Source of the DNA: Chrysophaeum taylorii
Taxonomy: Eukaryota; Sar; Pelagophyceae; Pelagomonadales; Pelagomonadaceae
Direction: 5' to 3'
Length of the DNA stretch: 64,000 nucleotides
Assembly: GCA_029834535.1 (NCBI GenBank)
Contig: JAQMWT010000062.1
Location: 36,580 to 100,579, forward strand
Positions 43,420-55,299 of the stretch are shown in pieces (the stretch's first letter is position 1; each line of letters begins with the position of its first letter). A model generated the notes under the pieces. The model saw nothing but the letters and a program-made list of their open reading frames with translations, did no database searches and had not been told where the DNA came from. Made by a program: the position numbers and the translations under genes.

Positions 43420-46400
43420 ATGGCGACTCACCACGACCCACAAGTCCCGAGTCTGGAAGTAGCGACGCAATTCGCTACACCACAAGAGCTCCAAGCAGCT
43501 TTCAGGCAACCGCTCGAACAGCTCCTAGATCATTTGAATAATCGGATCACCTCTGATTGCGCTAGAAATCTAAGAGAGCCAAACAACACGCTGCCGCGAA
43601 AAAGCTGCGCTCGCCGCAAAATTCGCTGCCGCGAAAAAGCTGCGCTCGCCGAAAAATTCGCTGCCGCGAAAAAGCTGCGCTCGCCGCAAAATTCGCTGCC
43701 GCAAGAATCGAAGCTCAAGACGAACAACTCGATCAAGACGAGCAACTTGAACAAGCTCCCCCACCAGCTGTTATATCGGCAACTCCCCTCAAGCAAAAGC
43801 AAACTTCTCACGAAGTCGCGACCCAAGACCCCATCATCTCATCGATGGTCACCCCCCCTCATGCCGACAACCCCACCGGATATCAAACACCCCACGGCAA
43901 AGTCTCCGACCCCGCTGCCTTCCCTCCGGACCCAGGCATAGCAAAGGTTACTCCACAACCTGGCACACCCCACATTCACGAGGACACTCAACCTTGTTCG
44001 AATATCGCACCAGCAATGTTGAACACACCACCACCACTAAACATTACTCCCTTCACTCCACCAACCCACCGGAGCCTCCACCTCCTTCTTTGGAGCCTAA
44101 CTCCCCACTATCGGCGACTCCCGCTACACCATCTATTCAAGTTCCCCCCCAACATCCTCGTCAACCCCCTCGCCGCGCCACTCATCTCCTTGATGATCAT
44201 GCCACCTACGGCCATGACGGCCCCGGCACCTTCATCCCTGACCAAGCCCCCACCGCGGCTCAAGCTCCTGCCGCCCCACCGTCGGATTCTCTTGTCCGAT
44301 ATCCATCATCTTCCGCAAGAAGTCACTCTCCTCAAGACTTTCCTCTCCATCCACAAGACCATGCCACCTACGGCCACGACGGCCACGGCACTTCCATTTC
44401 TACCACAGCTCCTTCCGCGGCTCAAGTTCCTGCCGCCCAACCATCGGACCCTCCTGACAAACCTTCATCACCTTTCGAAAGTCGTCGTTGTTCCTCCGAT
44501 TTGCCCCTCCACCCGCGTGACTACGCACTCCACGACTACGACCATTCCTCCGTCTCCACCCAAGCAACACTCCACCTCCTTTCTCAAAGTTCCAATGCAC
44601 CTCCGTCTGCGCTCCAACGCGAGTTGGCCACCACTAAGGCTGGCCGCGACCAAGGCCATACTCGTTCGCACGGATGACGCTTTGTCCTCCACAGTCGCCA
44701 AACTCACCATCACCGACGCCGCCCTGGCTTTCGCCACTGCCCAGCTCGCCATCCAAGCCAACGAACTGGTCTCCACCCACGCGGAACTCCATCTCACCCA
44801 CACCCAGTTCAAGGCACTCGAAACTGCCCACGCTGACATATCCGCAACTCCCACTTTGAAACCAACGCCATCCTCCACACCATTCTTATCTCCTTGGATG
44901 CCACCCACCCCACCCAAGATGCTGTATCGCACCTTTCACCTCCTTTCCCCATCCACAACCAACCCTCATCCCCTTCCGCACCAACCTGCGATGCCTCTCC
45001 CCCGATTCTCCCCGAGTATCATCATCACCACCTCCACGGATGCCTTGGACCCAGTTCTCCTGGCTCACCACCCACTCCGTCTCTCTGTTCTCAACCCCCC
45101 GCCATCTCTGGCCCCTCCTCCTCTGCCAAATCACTCTTCGCCTCTCTGGCACCCCCTGAACCCCTTTGCACCCGCTCGCCTTATCAGCCACCTGGTTCAT
45201 TCCAACTCGACCACATCCCCGCGTCCGAGTTGCGAGGGCGTACATTCAACACCGACGACCGTACCCCTACCACCAGCGACGGTCACCACGTGCAAAGTCC
45301 CACCAAGAAACAAGACCACCAACATCAAGAGTCGACAAGTTCCGAAATATCAAAAGACAGCTCTTTCCCTGATGGTCATGCTCGCCATCATGCTGCCAAG
45401 ACATGCACAAGGGCTTATTCTCTCTTCGGACACAACGGCCCAGGAAGCAGTCTTGTCGAAGGAACACCAAGCCACCTCGTCGTTCACACTTTCGACAAGT
45501 CAAAGAACAAGACACCTCGAGATGTTCCCGAGTATTATGCCTACATCGACTATGGCAATCCCACCCAAGAACCTAAGGCTCCGCCGTATTCTATGCCCCA
45601 GGCACAAGAGCCGCAGGCCACCGACAACATCCCCTCTGATTCAGTCCCCTGGTATGATGCATACAGCGAAGAAACAAGACCCACTTCAGTAGTCTCGAAG
45701 ATGGTCTCCTCGACCATTCCAGATCAGCCGCCTGATCCAAGCACCACCAATGACCCCGCAATGCCGTATCCACAAGGACAAGACACGCTGTCGACGGTCC
45801 CACGGTCACCATACTCGCAGGCACTCACCGCACCTGCAGGTATCAGCTCAGATTCACCAGGCACTCCCGCCTTGTTCGATATCTCTCGATCAGCAGCTCC
45901 CGATCACTTCGAAGCTGGTTCCGCCTCGCCGCCTCCCCTCCTCGAAGACAGGCGCGCACTGCCGCTCACCGGCGCTTGCTGCTGCACCCACCATCCACCT
46001 TCTCGGTTGGATGCACTGGATGACACTGCTCAGCAGGTTGCATGGACCCATCTGCGACCACCATGTAACGATTTGATGGATGTCTTCGCACGAGCACCAG
46101 TCGCAACACCTGATCACCCGCTCCCCAACTCTCAGTCAGAGGACGCACTCCTTTTGACTGCCGATCCTTATGTGACCAAGCCTCTGGAAAGCTTTCCTCA
46201 TGGCCGCAGTAACAGACACAGATTTCGAGAGTTCTGAACGACCCGATCAGCCGCAAACTATGGGCGATTCCATTGCGACCACTTCGGTCCTGTATGGCCC
46301 CTTGCATAGCTCTCTTCTGGACGCCACACGCTTGCGCTGCCTCCGGAAAATCGACGTTGCGCTCTCAGGAAACATTCTCCGCGCACTATGCACAGACTCG

Positions 46401-46835
46401 CTCCACCTGAACCACTTCTGTAAGCATGTTCGCATCACTGGAATGTCCGACAAACGTTCCACGCCAGCTGCCGGCTCCACCACAAACATGCACCCAAGTC
46501 AGGTACGTTGGCTCCCCCAAAAGCGTCTTATCGCTCAACACGCCACTCCTCATTTGAGGAGGACGCATGTCACATGCCCGCACCTTCGAATGCTCTACAC
46601 GCCTAAGGGCAACCCTGGTCACTACGGTACTCACTGCTCTGATCCCAGCATCTCCGCTATTGAGGATGCACCCAGCAGGACTGACCCTTACATCGCCCTT
46701 GGTTCTACTGCACTCTCCTTCGGCGACCCCTCGTTTCAAATTCCCGCACTGGACCCCAAGCATTTCAGGCCGGATACTCTCCACCACGGGATCTCAGCTC
46801 ACGCGCCCATCTGCCCTACCTTGCAGACAGGTTAG
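43420..46835 (+). pseudogene. Element-borne Pro/Thr/Ser-rich reading frames, first block
   Basis: ATG at 43420 (MATHHDPQVPSLEVATQFAT) opens a gag-like N-terminus with PQELQAAFRQPLEQLLDHLN. A 35-bp tandem repeat then shifts frames. Afterwards one protein appears spread over two frames: low-complexity Pro/His/Ser, then ALQRELATT and ALAFATAQLAIQANELVSTH (coiled coil, 44650-44840), then acidic/Pro-rich sequence to 46237 and a further frame from 46200 to 46835. The repeated HATYGHDG (44210, 44370) shows an internal duplication. No enzyme motif is visible. Probably a decayed gag-type structural protein. Confidence 0.45.
43589..43710 (+). repeat. 35-bp frame-rotating tandem repeat, 3.5 units
   Basis: Units begin CGCTGCCGCGAAAAAGCTGC at 43589, 43624, 43659 and (partial) 43694. 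Because 35 is not a multiple of three, each unit is read in a different frame. Confidence 0.95.
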
Positions 46836-47389
46836 CCGCGAGCCACACTCCTTTTGGCACTGACTTCGGACCACCCGCATCACGCGCTTTTGCTCTTGGA
46901 GCATGACACGCTTTTCGATGCTCTCCTAACACCACGACACTCGTCATTTCCAGCGACACTCCGCGCCGCAACGTATCTCACGACCTTCAGATCACCAACA
47001 TAAGTCGCTCGCGCCCGCACCACGTCGCGCACGCCTTACGAGGGCGTATTTCAATTGGCGACCTCACAGGTCTATCGATGCATTTTCCGACGTCCGACTT
47101 TGAACTTGCGAGTTACTTTAAGGCAATCCCCAATGCCAAGACGTCTGAAACTGCGCAATCATGTTTCTGGAACTCCAAAGCCACAGAAACTGCCAGACAA
47201 GACAGCACTCGGCTCTCAACAGCTGCTCAACAGCCACTTATAGTCTCGCACATAGCAACCAGTACTATCTCGCAGTCTCTATTGGACGACAAGACGAAAG
47301 ATAAGACCACAACGGCCAGCTACACCAGCTAGCTCATTGATGTAGCAGACGAGACAAAGCAAACCAACTGCACAGCACGGTTCCAGACT

Positions 47390-50300
47390 ATGCAGACGAT
47401 GCTCAGGTCCAACTCTCAATTACTCGACCACGCAAACGTTCTGTCACCTGACCTTGCACTGCTACTGGCTCCTGTCTCATTCATAGCTGATGCACCCCAT
47501 CCGTTTGACCAATCCTTAAGATATGTCCTGCTCGCAGAAGCACCACCACAGGACACAAAGGTACATCACGAAGACACAGGTAAGCGCACCACGATCACGC
47601 GCACAAGCTCATTGCGCCTATCCGATCACAACGAGACGAAGCTACAGCTTTGCTTGTTCCCTTCGCCTCTGGAAGACAAAGGCCGCCTTTCAGCCTCCCA
47701 GGCACCTGACCCTTCCCTGTCGCTGCAATCCGTATTAGCACAGACGATCTCGAATACCTGCACGACTGCAGATCAGGCACAAGCCAATGTCAGCACTCTG
47801 GATAGTTATGCGCACCCGCTGGAATCTTACCAGCACGGTTACCTCAGCCAGTCAGGTCACTGCACCACCTCGGTCTCCCCTGACACCAGGTCGACGTATC
47901 GTTCATTCGCGACCACCTCAAGTCATCTAATGGACGACTATGATCTCGAGCATGAACTCATCGCAACGCTTGAGTCATACCCAAGAAGGAATCCTACTTT
48001 GGAGTCACCTCAACCACTCCCACAGGAACTTTGTCCACCAGACGCCACCCATGTGCTCGCAGTTTCTCCATTGGTTTCCTCCAAAGCATTTGACTGCAGC
48101 AGAGACAAAATGAAACCTCCCCATGCGACTATAACCGCATTCTCGTTTGGGACACAAGCATTTACCTCATGTCATTTGTTTACGCCCATAGTACCGCGAC
48201 ACACGGCAACCAAGATAGAAGTGGACTGCGTTCCACCCTCATCTCTGAGCGCTACCCCCTACATGCTGCTCCCGGCACTACTAGCCAGTCCCACCACGTC
48301 TGATTCAGCTCCCATCGCTTTGTATGACGTCATATGTCATATTCCGATTACAGCTCAGACACCGCACAGGCTCCTATGCACTCGCGACGGCACGCTCACC
48401 GCCCCTCTCGGTTTAGACTACGATCATTGCGCCATACCCATGGTACACTCATACTCAACTGAGACGCACGCTCGCTTGTCGCACAGTACGATGCCCGAAC
48501 ACCTTTTGATACGCAGGATACTGTTGTCTCAGCCACCGCTGAAGCGCCTCCTCCGACCGCCGCCCGGCTCTGCGCTCGTTCGCGATCATGGTCTCTCCGT
48601 CTCACCGGCAATTCGAAGATTTCACCCAGTTCTAATTACGAGGGCGCATTAGTTTTCCACCGACGACAAGATTCGTTTCGATTCGTATTAGTCATGCCTC
48701 CTATGGCTACATCGGAACTCAATTCAAGGCACGTACCGAAGTCCCTCTTTCTAAAGACCTCTGTCACACGCCAAGACCTGATGAGTATTCGTCGTTCCTA
48801 CCCGCTTCAACGCGACCCCCGACGACCAAATCCCCGACGATTTTTGATGACACTAAGTTTCGTCATCAATGCAATTCAGAGCCACCCACGCTCTTCCGTC
48901 AGTCTCTTGCAGGTCACACCTATCACGTTTCAGCTCACTCGATTTTATCCTGCATGCTGTCATATGCAAACGAAGTTCTGTCACGCCACAGCCACACGTC
49001 TCAGTCATCGCCAGTCTCGCGCAATAAATGCCTGCCACCAAATGATAGCCGCACGCAGAGTCCTTTGCTCACCTCTCTTCACGTCCCTCCCAGCACTATG
49101 CTTGACGTTGAAGCTCTGCACCACTATGGTTCGGTTACAACACAACTTCACGCGAAATCCTCGTCCAGTTCTGATCATATCTCGCATCTGTCGACATTCC
49201 TATCAGAATCATGCTTCGGACACAATTCAGACTACACTCGCGTATTACGCTCCTATGACGCACTCGGTTCGCTCCTCTCCGTTCGCACAGCAGGTTCCAT
49301 TTTGCAGAACTCTGAGCCCAACAGCTGCCATTGCGATTCGCACCCAGTCGACGCTTTCCGTAACACCCGCGAGGATAACCTCCAATCTCCTCAGGCTGGA
49401 CACGCGCCCTGCTCTTAGCATTCCACCGAATGTCACTGCCGCACACCGCAAGCCCCACCCAGTTGTGTTACGAATCAAGGGAAGTTAACTGCCATGCCTA
49501 TCTACTTCTTCATTCCCACACACTCGCTGCTAGTCACAGTATCGCATGACTCATTCTCGGACAGTTCTCGCATTATGGACAGGATCTCACATCATGTTCA
49601 TTCTCCGGACACCCCCCGTCCACAGATTAATCCTCTCTTGAAACATACGCTCCCTACACGTTGTATACTGTACAGCTCTCGCATATCGACAACACCCTCC
49701 TGTCGAATGTCTCACCTTTCAGTCACTGCACGATTCACCAGGGATGCACCACACTCTCTCACGTTCGTACATCAAGGGAAGTTTGATTCTGGTGAAAACG
49801 ACTCCGGACATGAAATACACACTGGATCAGTCGATTGTCACAGTTCAGGATTACTTTGCAATATAGAACACGCAAGATGCGACTTTGACCATACCTTCGA
49901 AGTCAACTCTCCCCCTGGCACGGACACTATCTTCAAGCAGTCCATCGCCTTCAGGCATTTTCTTCTGTTGCCCGACTCTTCTACATTTTCTGCACAGGGC
50001 ACCGACTCTTCAGCAGAAGACACACGCCTGTATCCACCATCATACGCGATACACTCGCAAACCTCAGTCTCCGCTCAATCATCTTTCGATGATAGCCACT
50101 GGCGACTTACACGAGACTAGGAACCCAAGTCTACAACAAATTTAGAGTTTTCAAATTTATGGCCAACCCCAGACAACTTTGTCACGATATCGTCATCGCA
50201 CTACGATTATCCGCATATTACTTTACACGCTCATAGCCTAGCTTCAGCTGTCACATGCTACACTCAGGACGACAGCTTCGACACGTATGTGACAGGCAAT

Positions 50301-50620
50301 TCTGGTTCTCTCATCTTCCAGGAACAGCCCCGCCTTGCTAGCTCACATTACGACGATTACCTTACCATGTCGAAACCGATTTGGTTAAATGGTCATATCT
50401 CTTCATGGGATAACGCTGGCGCTCCGTCACATCGTCAAACCTTTATTAGCCCAACATTAGGCACGATAGAATCTCATCCCTACGGCCACTTTCACTATTC
50501 GCCTTTCGATCAACCATTGGTCTGGTGCATAATTCCCGACTGCCTGACCCATGATCCCTCCTGTTATTATTCGTTAGACCACCCGCTCTACTCAGACGAT
50601 CCCCCCGCCACTTAGGATTT
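47390..50620 (+). pseudogene. Element-borne reading frames, second block
   Basis: A 420-aa frame (47390-48652), a 264-aa frame (48694-49488), a 208-aa frame (49494-50120) and a 108-aa frame (50289-50615) follow one another on the plus strand with changes of frame. Compositions are alike (Ser, Thr, Pro, His, Leu), with acidic patches such as MDDYDLEHELIATLESY. No known domain. The motif TACGAGGGCG recurs at 47038 and 48640, as it does at 45233 and just before the 3' LTR at 51049. Confidence 0.4.
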
Positions 50621-51058
50621 ATCCACCGGCACGCACCGTCCCCTATCTCATCATCAGTCACTGAACAAGATGATGATCTGATCTCTCGAACAGCATTCGC
50701 CATACTTCACCATTAGCCTACCTTGCATTTTCCTCCACGTATCCTCTTAGCATCTTCCTCCACTTTTTTTCTTACTCACGATCGATGCTTTTTCCTTTCT
50801 TTGATCATTCACCTCTTCTTGCAATATCCCTTTCCTTCTGCTTCCCCTCTCACCTTATTCCATGTTCAATTTTGCGCTCTTTTTCCTTTCTCACACACAT
50901 TCCCCTGCTCTCACCCTCTCCTCTATCTCTCTCATGCACTTCTCACACTTTCCTTCAACGCCTCCTCAAAACTCAACGTCTATTTGTCTCTGGCCAGACA
51001 TTTGTTTTGTTTGTCCCAGATTGTTTTCGCTCATCACCGAGTTCAATCTGCGAGGGCG
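50621..51058 (+). other. Pyrimidine-rich 3' untranslated part of the large element
   Basis: Long C/T-rich tract with almost no purine runs, ending at a short purine tract before the 3' LTR. It parallels the C/T-rich tract behind the Copia pol at 656-860. Confidence 0.6.
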
Positions 51059-51182
51059 TAGAGATAGAAAATTACATGTAGGGGTAGGACCCCACCCTCC
51101 CCCTTAACCTCACACTCACACTAAACAACCCCAAATCGCTGTGTCGAACACCGTGCTGCGCTTTGTGTCGTTAGAGGAGGGC
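51059..51182 (+). repeat. 3' LTR of the large element, truncated
   Basis: Starts TAGAGATAG and follows the 5' LTR with small differences to about TTAGAGGA at 51182, then diverges. Confidence 0.75.
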
Positions 51183-53458
51183 ATAGATCAAACGAGGCGA
51201 CTATACCTTGAAGTGGTAGTACTCGTGCGAAAAAGCGAACTCTCGGCGGCCGCTACCTTATGAAAGAGGCCTCCCCATTATATGAGGGAAGTATCAATGT
51301 CAGGGTTGCGCATTTACTTTAAGTAACAGCATTACCTTACATACGTTTTGAGTAAAGTAATTCGCAAAGTAAAGATCGGACAATTAATTACCGCCGGGTA
51401 GTACCGCGTAAAGTAATGGAAAAGGCTGCTTGCTCGGGCCGAAATTTTAGTTTTGCCGCATCACTTCTATTCCAATGGTTGCAACCTCGTGCATTGCACA
51501 ACGATTTGATGAGCGAACGGGATTCGTTTCGATGGTTAATCGTCGTCTTCTTTGTTTTCATCGATTAGAATGATTTCGGACTTGAACTTCTTGAGGATCC
51601 GTGTGGCCGTACTTGTTTCGCGCCCCTTTTATAAATTCCTTGTATATCATGCGCAGGGTCACCAGCATGTCCAGCTACTCGCTCGCTCGCTCAGGAGGGT
51701 GTTACCTTCGGTCATGACGATGTTGGCAGCCTAAGATGATGCGCTCGCTTCTTGAAGTTCTCAGCAGGCACCGCGCGGATATTGCCCTGTGAACCTCGTG
51801 CCATGATGTCTGGAAGGTAGCCGCACTCGTGGTTGCCTTCGATTCGCGTGTAGAGCTTGCCGACGTTGAGTATCATCAGGTCCAAGAGCTTGGGGTTCCT
51901 GGAGATTTTGGAGAAACTTCTCCGAGAGGTCGTCAGGAAATAAAATCCTCGATGCTGCGAGCGTACTGGACCCACTTCACGAAGAAGACGCGTTCGAACT
52001 CCACATTGAAGTCTGGCATCTCCCCCTCCGATTCCACAGCTTGCTGCTGCTGCTGCTCGGGCTGAAGAATGGCTTCAGCCCAGCAGTCGGGCTCGACGTC
52101 GTCGTCGTCGTCATCATCATCATCATCTGATTCGGACGCCGGTGCCGTCGCAGATGCAGTAGCCCGTTACTCCGGCGCCTCCAATGATGATGCCGCCACC
52201 GTCGCTGCCGCGGCTGCAGAGTCAGCTACGTTGGCTTCCTTTGCCCGGTGACACCAAAATGCGGTCGAAACATACACGTATTCCACGTACATCTTCTTTC
52301 TTGAGGTTTGAATTGGCCTCGTCCGACTCGTCTTGATTGTCGAAAGCTTTACAACAAACCAGCCGCAGGTTCAAGAGCATGGCGCCAGGCGCCGCTTAAT
52401 CTTCTTGTCCGCGATGGTACCACCACATCATGAAAAAAGGCCCTGGCGGCCGAACTGGTTGCCGCGGACCTTGTCAAAGCAGACGTTGATGACGTGAGTC
52501 AGGAGCTCGACAAATTTCGTAAATTCGCCCCGAACGTAGTAGGTGAGTGCCCTGCCGCGCGCCAAGTACTTCTCGCACTCGGCGCGCCCCCCAATTGTAG
52601 TACCCGACAAGGATGTTCCGGAAGAACTCGTTTGACTTCGAAACGTGGCATTTGCCGTAAATGTAGTAGAAGTGTGTCGTCTTAGGAGCGCGAGCGCCAA
52701 CGACATCATGTCGTTGTTCCCTTTCAGCGCAGACGAGTCGAGCGTCCCCGGGCGGCGTAGTCCCGCCGCGATATCGTCACTACGTTGAGCACTACGTTGA
52801 GGGCCTCCTGCCTTTCGTGGACCTGCTTGCAATTTTCCCGGCCGATGTTCGACTGCGGGTGCTTGCTTCTTGGCTTGAAGTGTTCGATAAACTCTCGGTC
52901 TCGTGTTCCAGCATATATTCTTCTTGTTGTCTCAGCAATGCGTAGCACGTGCCGGCGTCGTCGTCCTGGTACGAGCACGCGCGCGTCTTCTAGGACGTGT
53001 TGGCGTGCGGCTTCAGCAGGCACTCGGCGTGGTCGCCCCGCCCCGCCCCGCCCCGCCCCGCCCCGCCCGCCCTTGAGGCAGGCGCTTGATTGATTGAAAC
53101 CACGCCCCAGACAGACTCGGCTCTTCTGGTCCTGCCGCTGGACGTTGCCCTCCTTTCTAGGCGTGTTGTACTGGCGCCTCGGCACCAGAAAGGCGTAGCC
53201 GTGCTCCTCCTCCTCCTCACCGTCGTCATCACCACCACCACCCTCGCTCTCATCCTCCAGCACACCATCGATGCTGACTGTCCACAGGCCGCCCATTTTC
53301 CATCGATTGGTGTCGACTTGGGTGAGTGACTGAGTGACGTACCGGACGTTAATGATAGTACTTTGCTTTACAGTAAAAAAAGTAGGTAAAGGAATTTTTG
53401 GATTATCCTAATAATAAGGTTTAGTAAATGCACAACAACAACAACAACAACACTGCTT
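51183..53458 (-). pseudogene. Decayed minus-strand gene of unknown family
   Basis: Several protein-like minus-strand pieces lie in order but in different frames: an acidic Gly/Glu start (about 53290-53200), NTPRKEGNVQRQDQKSRVCL (53170-53110), HFYYIYGKCHVSKSNEFFRN (about 52680-52620), YYVRGEFTKFVELLTHVINV (52545-52490), an Asp-run with poly-Gln, and NVEFERVFFVKWVQYARSIE (about 52000). The order suggests one long, possibly transposase-type protein, but I recognise no catalytic motif. A CCCCG pentanucleotide repeat lies at 53035-53068. Confidence 0.35.
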
Positions 53459-54987
53459 CTAGCATGGTGGTGGTGCTGATTGCGCGTCGTCTACCGATGA
53501 TTCGGCCGCCGTCACGGTGTCCCTCAACGTGCGAATAAATTTCTGCGACTTGACGAAATTGTTGTTTCGATACGCAACTGTCGAGTACCACCAACACCGG
53601 CGCGGCATGTATTCGATATCCTCCTCCTCCTCTTCTTCTTCGGAAATTATGGGCGCGGTTCGGACGGTCCAGCTCTTGTGGCGCGCGTTCGGAACGAAGC
53701 GGAGGCTGAACGTCGTATCCCGGAGGTACGCGTTTGGGAGACTAGCGCGAGTTTTATGTTTGATAATCTGCAACTCCCTCGTTTCGTCGAAGACGAGGCC
53801 CGAACGCACGTCGACGTCGACGGCCGAAGCGTGGGCCTCCGAAACAACCGAATATTTCTCGGGGTCTAATTTGCGCACGACGTTCGCAAGATTCCAGAGT
53901 ATGGCTTCGTCCTCTCCGAGAATACAGAGCGCACGGCGGTAGGAGAACTCCAACTCTAGAGGCGGCGGTTCCTCTTTTCTCTCGCAGAGAATGGACAAAC
54001 AGGCGGCGTGATTGTTCAGTAGTCGGCCGACGGCCGCGTTGTTAGGCCCCGTGAATTTTGTATACAAGCACAAGCAGAGCCTGTAATCTTGTTCGGCTGC
54101 GGTAACCCTACCAACAGAAACCTCGAGGCGCGCCACCCGCCACAAGAGGTCGGCGAAGGTCTTGTTCTCGACGGCATTTTGCTCGAACATCAACCCGAGC
54201 GCGTGTTGGTAAGCTTCTATCGCTCTCTCGCCGTCGCTGCTCTGGCCAACCTTCATCGCTTCGGCGACTTTTGGGTCCAAGGGGACTTTCTTCCCATCCC
54301 ACGGCTCGGTCGAACTCGGAAGCCGAGGCACGGCCGCCTTCGAGAGCGCCGCGAGCGCGCGCTTCTCGTTCGCCTCCCACATCGCCGCGTCCACCGCCAT
54401 TCGCGTCCTCACGGCGTCGAGCTCCGCGCTCCCGTATTCGTAGAGCGGCAGCCCGCGGTGGGGGGTGACGTAATCCGCTCCGCGAAGCGGATGCACGAAG
54501 TGCCACACCGATCGATCCTTCCGCACGTCCCTGGCTCTGTCGGCGACTTCCCGACGCCAGCTCTTCCCAAAAATTCGCCACTTTGAAGGGTCCTCCGCGT
54601 ACTCGAACTCGCTTTCATCATCCTCCCCCTCTTCTTCTTCTTCTTCTTCTTCTTCTTCTTCCACCGCCACGGATGATGTATTGTCGGTCAAGACGTAGCC
54701 TTGGACAAACTCGGCCAAATTACTGTACGACGACGAGGAGGAGGGTTGTCCTCGTTGTTTTTGGCGCGGGTGCTGCTGCCGCCGCTCCTCCTCTAGCCGC
54801 GACTGCGAGTGCGTCACCTTCCAGAGCATGCGCTCCAGCGCGACCTTGGACGACGACGCCGCCTTTGGTGGCGGCGGCGCAGCATCTTCATCTTCTTCTT
54901 CTTCTTCTTCTTCTTCTTCTTGCTCTTGTCCGTGCGTTCCTCCACCACCACCGACTCCTTGTCATCTGCTTGTGGCAGGCTTTCCCT

Positions 54988-55018
<31 letters not shown>

Positions 55019-55098
55019 ACCAACTTGTCGTCGACCGGGGCCTCTCTCGTTGGCTTTGGGGCGATTGCGCGCACGATCACGCGCGTCATACCCAACAT
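53459..55098 (-). CDS. TPR-like acidic protein, frame interrupted in a GAA repeat
   Basis: The main frame (54829-53459, 456 aa) contains a poly-Glu tract, ERAIEAYQHALGLMFEQNAV, LLWRVARLEVSVGRVTAAEQ, DYRLCLCLYTKF and LLNNHAACLSILCER, a run of helical hairpins of the tetratricopeptide type. An upstream frame from the ATG at 55098 (MLGMTRVIVRAIAPKPTREA) runs into a (GAA)n tract at 54895-54930 and changes frame there, after which EDEDAAPPPPKAAS joins ALERMLWKVTHSQ. A repeat-length change most simply explains the shift. Likely a scaffold; function unknown. Confidence 0.6.
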
Positions 55099-55299
55099 GA
55101 TCCACCACGAATATTAATTTTCTTTACAAAAAAATGGATAACGTCCGTTTGTGGCGGCGGCAAGTCGTGGATCACGACGACGACTCAGGTGGTGGTGTGT
55201 ATACTTGTTTGATGCATGCAAAAGAAAGAGAGAGAGAGACACTCACTCTGCAGTGAACTGCTACCGCCGATTGGTCATCATCATCGGGACATTCGTCGT

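Larger units (their letters stand above)
43006..51182 (+). mobile_element. Large LTR element without recognisable pol
   Basis: The 5' LTR (43006-43185) and the partial 3' LTR (51059-51182) share AGATAGAAAATT, a GGGTTAGGACCC-like block, CCCTTAACCTCACAC, CTAAACAACCCCAAATCGCT and TTTGTGTCGTTAGAGGA. They also match the LTR at 6577. After the 5' LTR comes TTGGACCCAGTCCGG, a primer-binding-site candidate. Before the 3' LTR is GCGAGGGCG, a short purine tract. The 3' LTR is cut at about 51182, so no target duplication can be tested. The 7.9-kb interior has no reverse transcriptase, integrase, protease or zinc knuckle, so the element is non-autonomous or severely decayed. Confidence 0.75.

Noticed and set aside
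43845-45692. 615-aa plus-strand frame as a host gene
   Set aside because: It lies wholly inside the LTR element, is low complexity, and the better protein reading alternates between this and another frame.
53037-53068. CCCCG pentamer run as a telomere-like or G-quadruplex array
   Set aside because: Only about six units in a simple-repeat context; not telomeric in sequence and no structural evidence.
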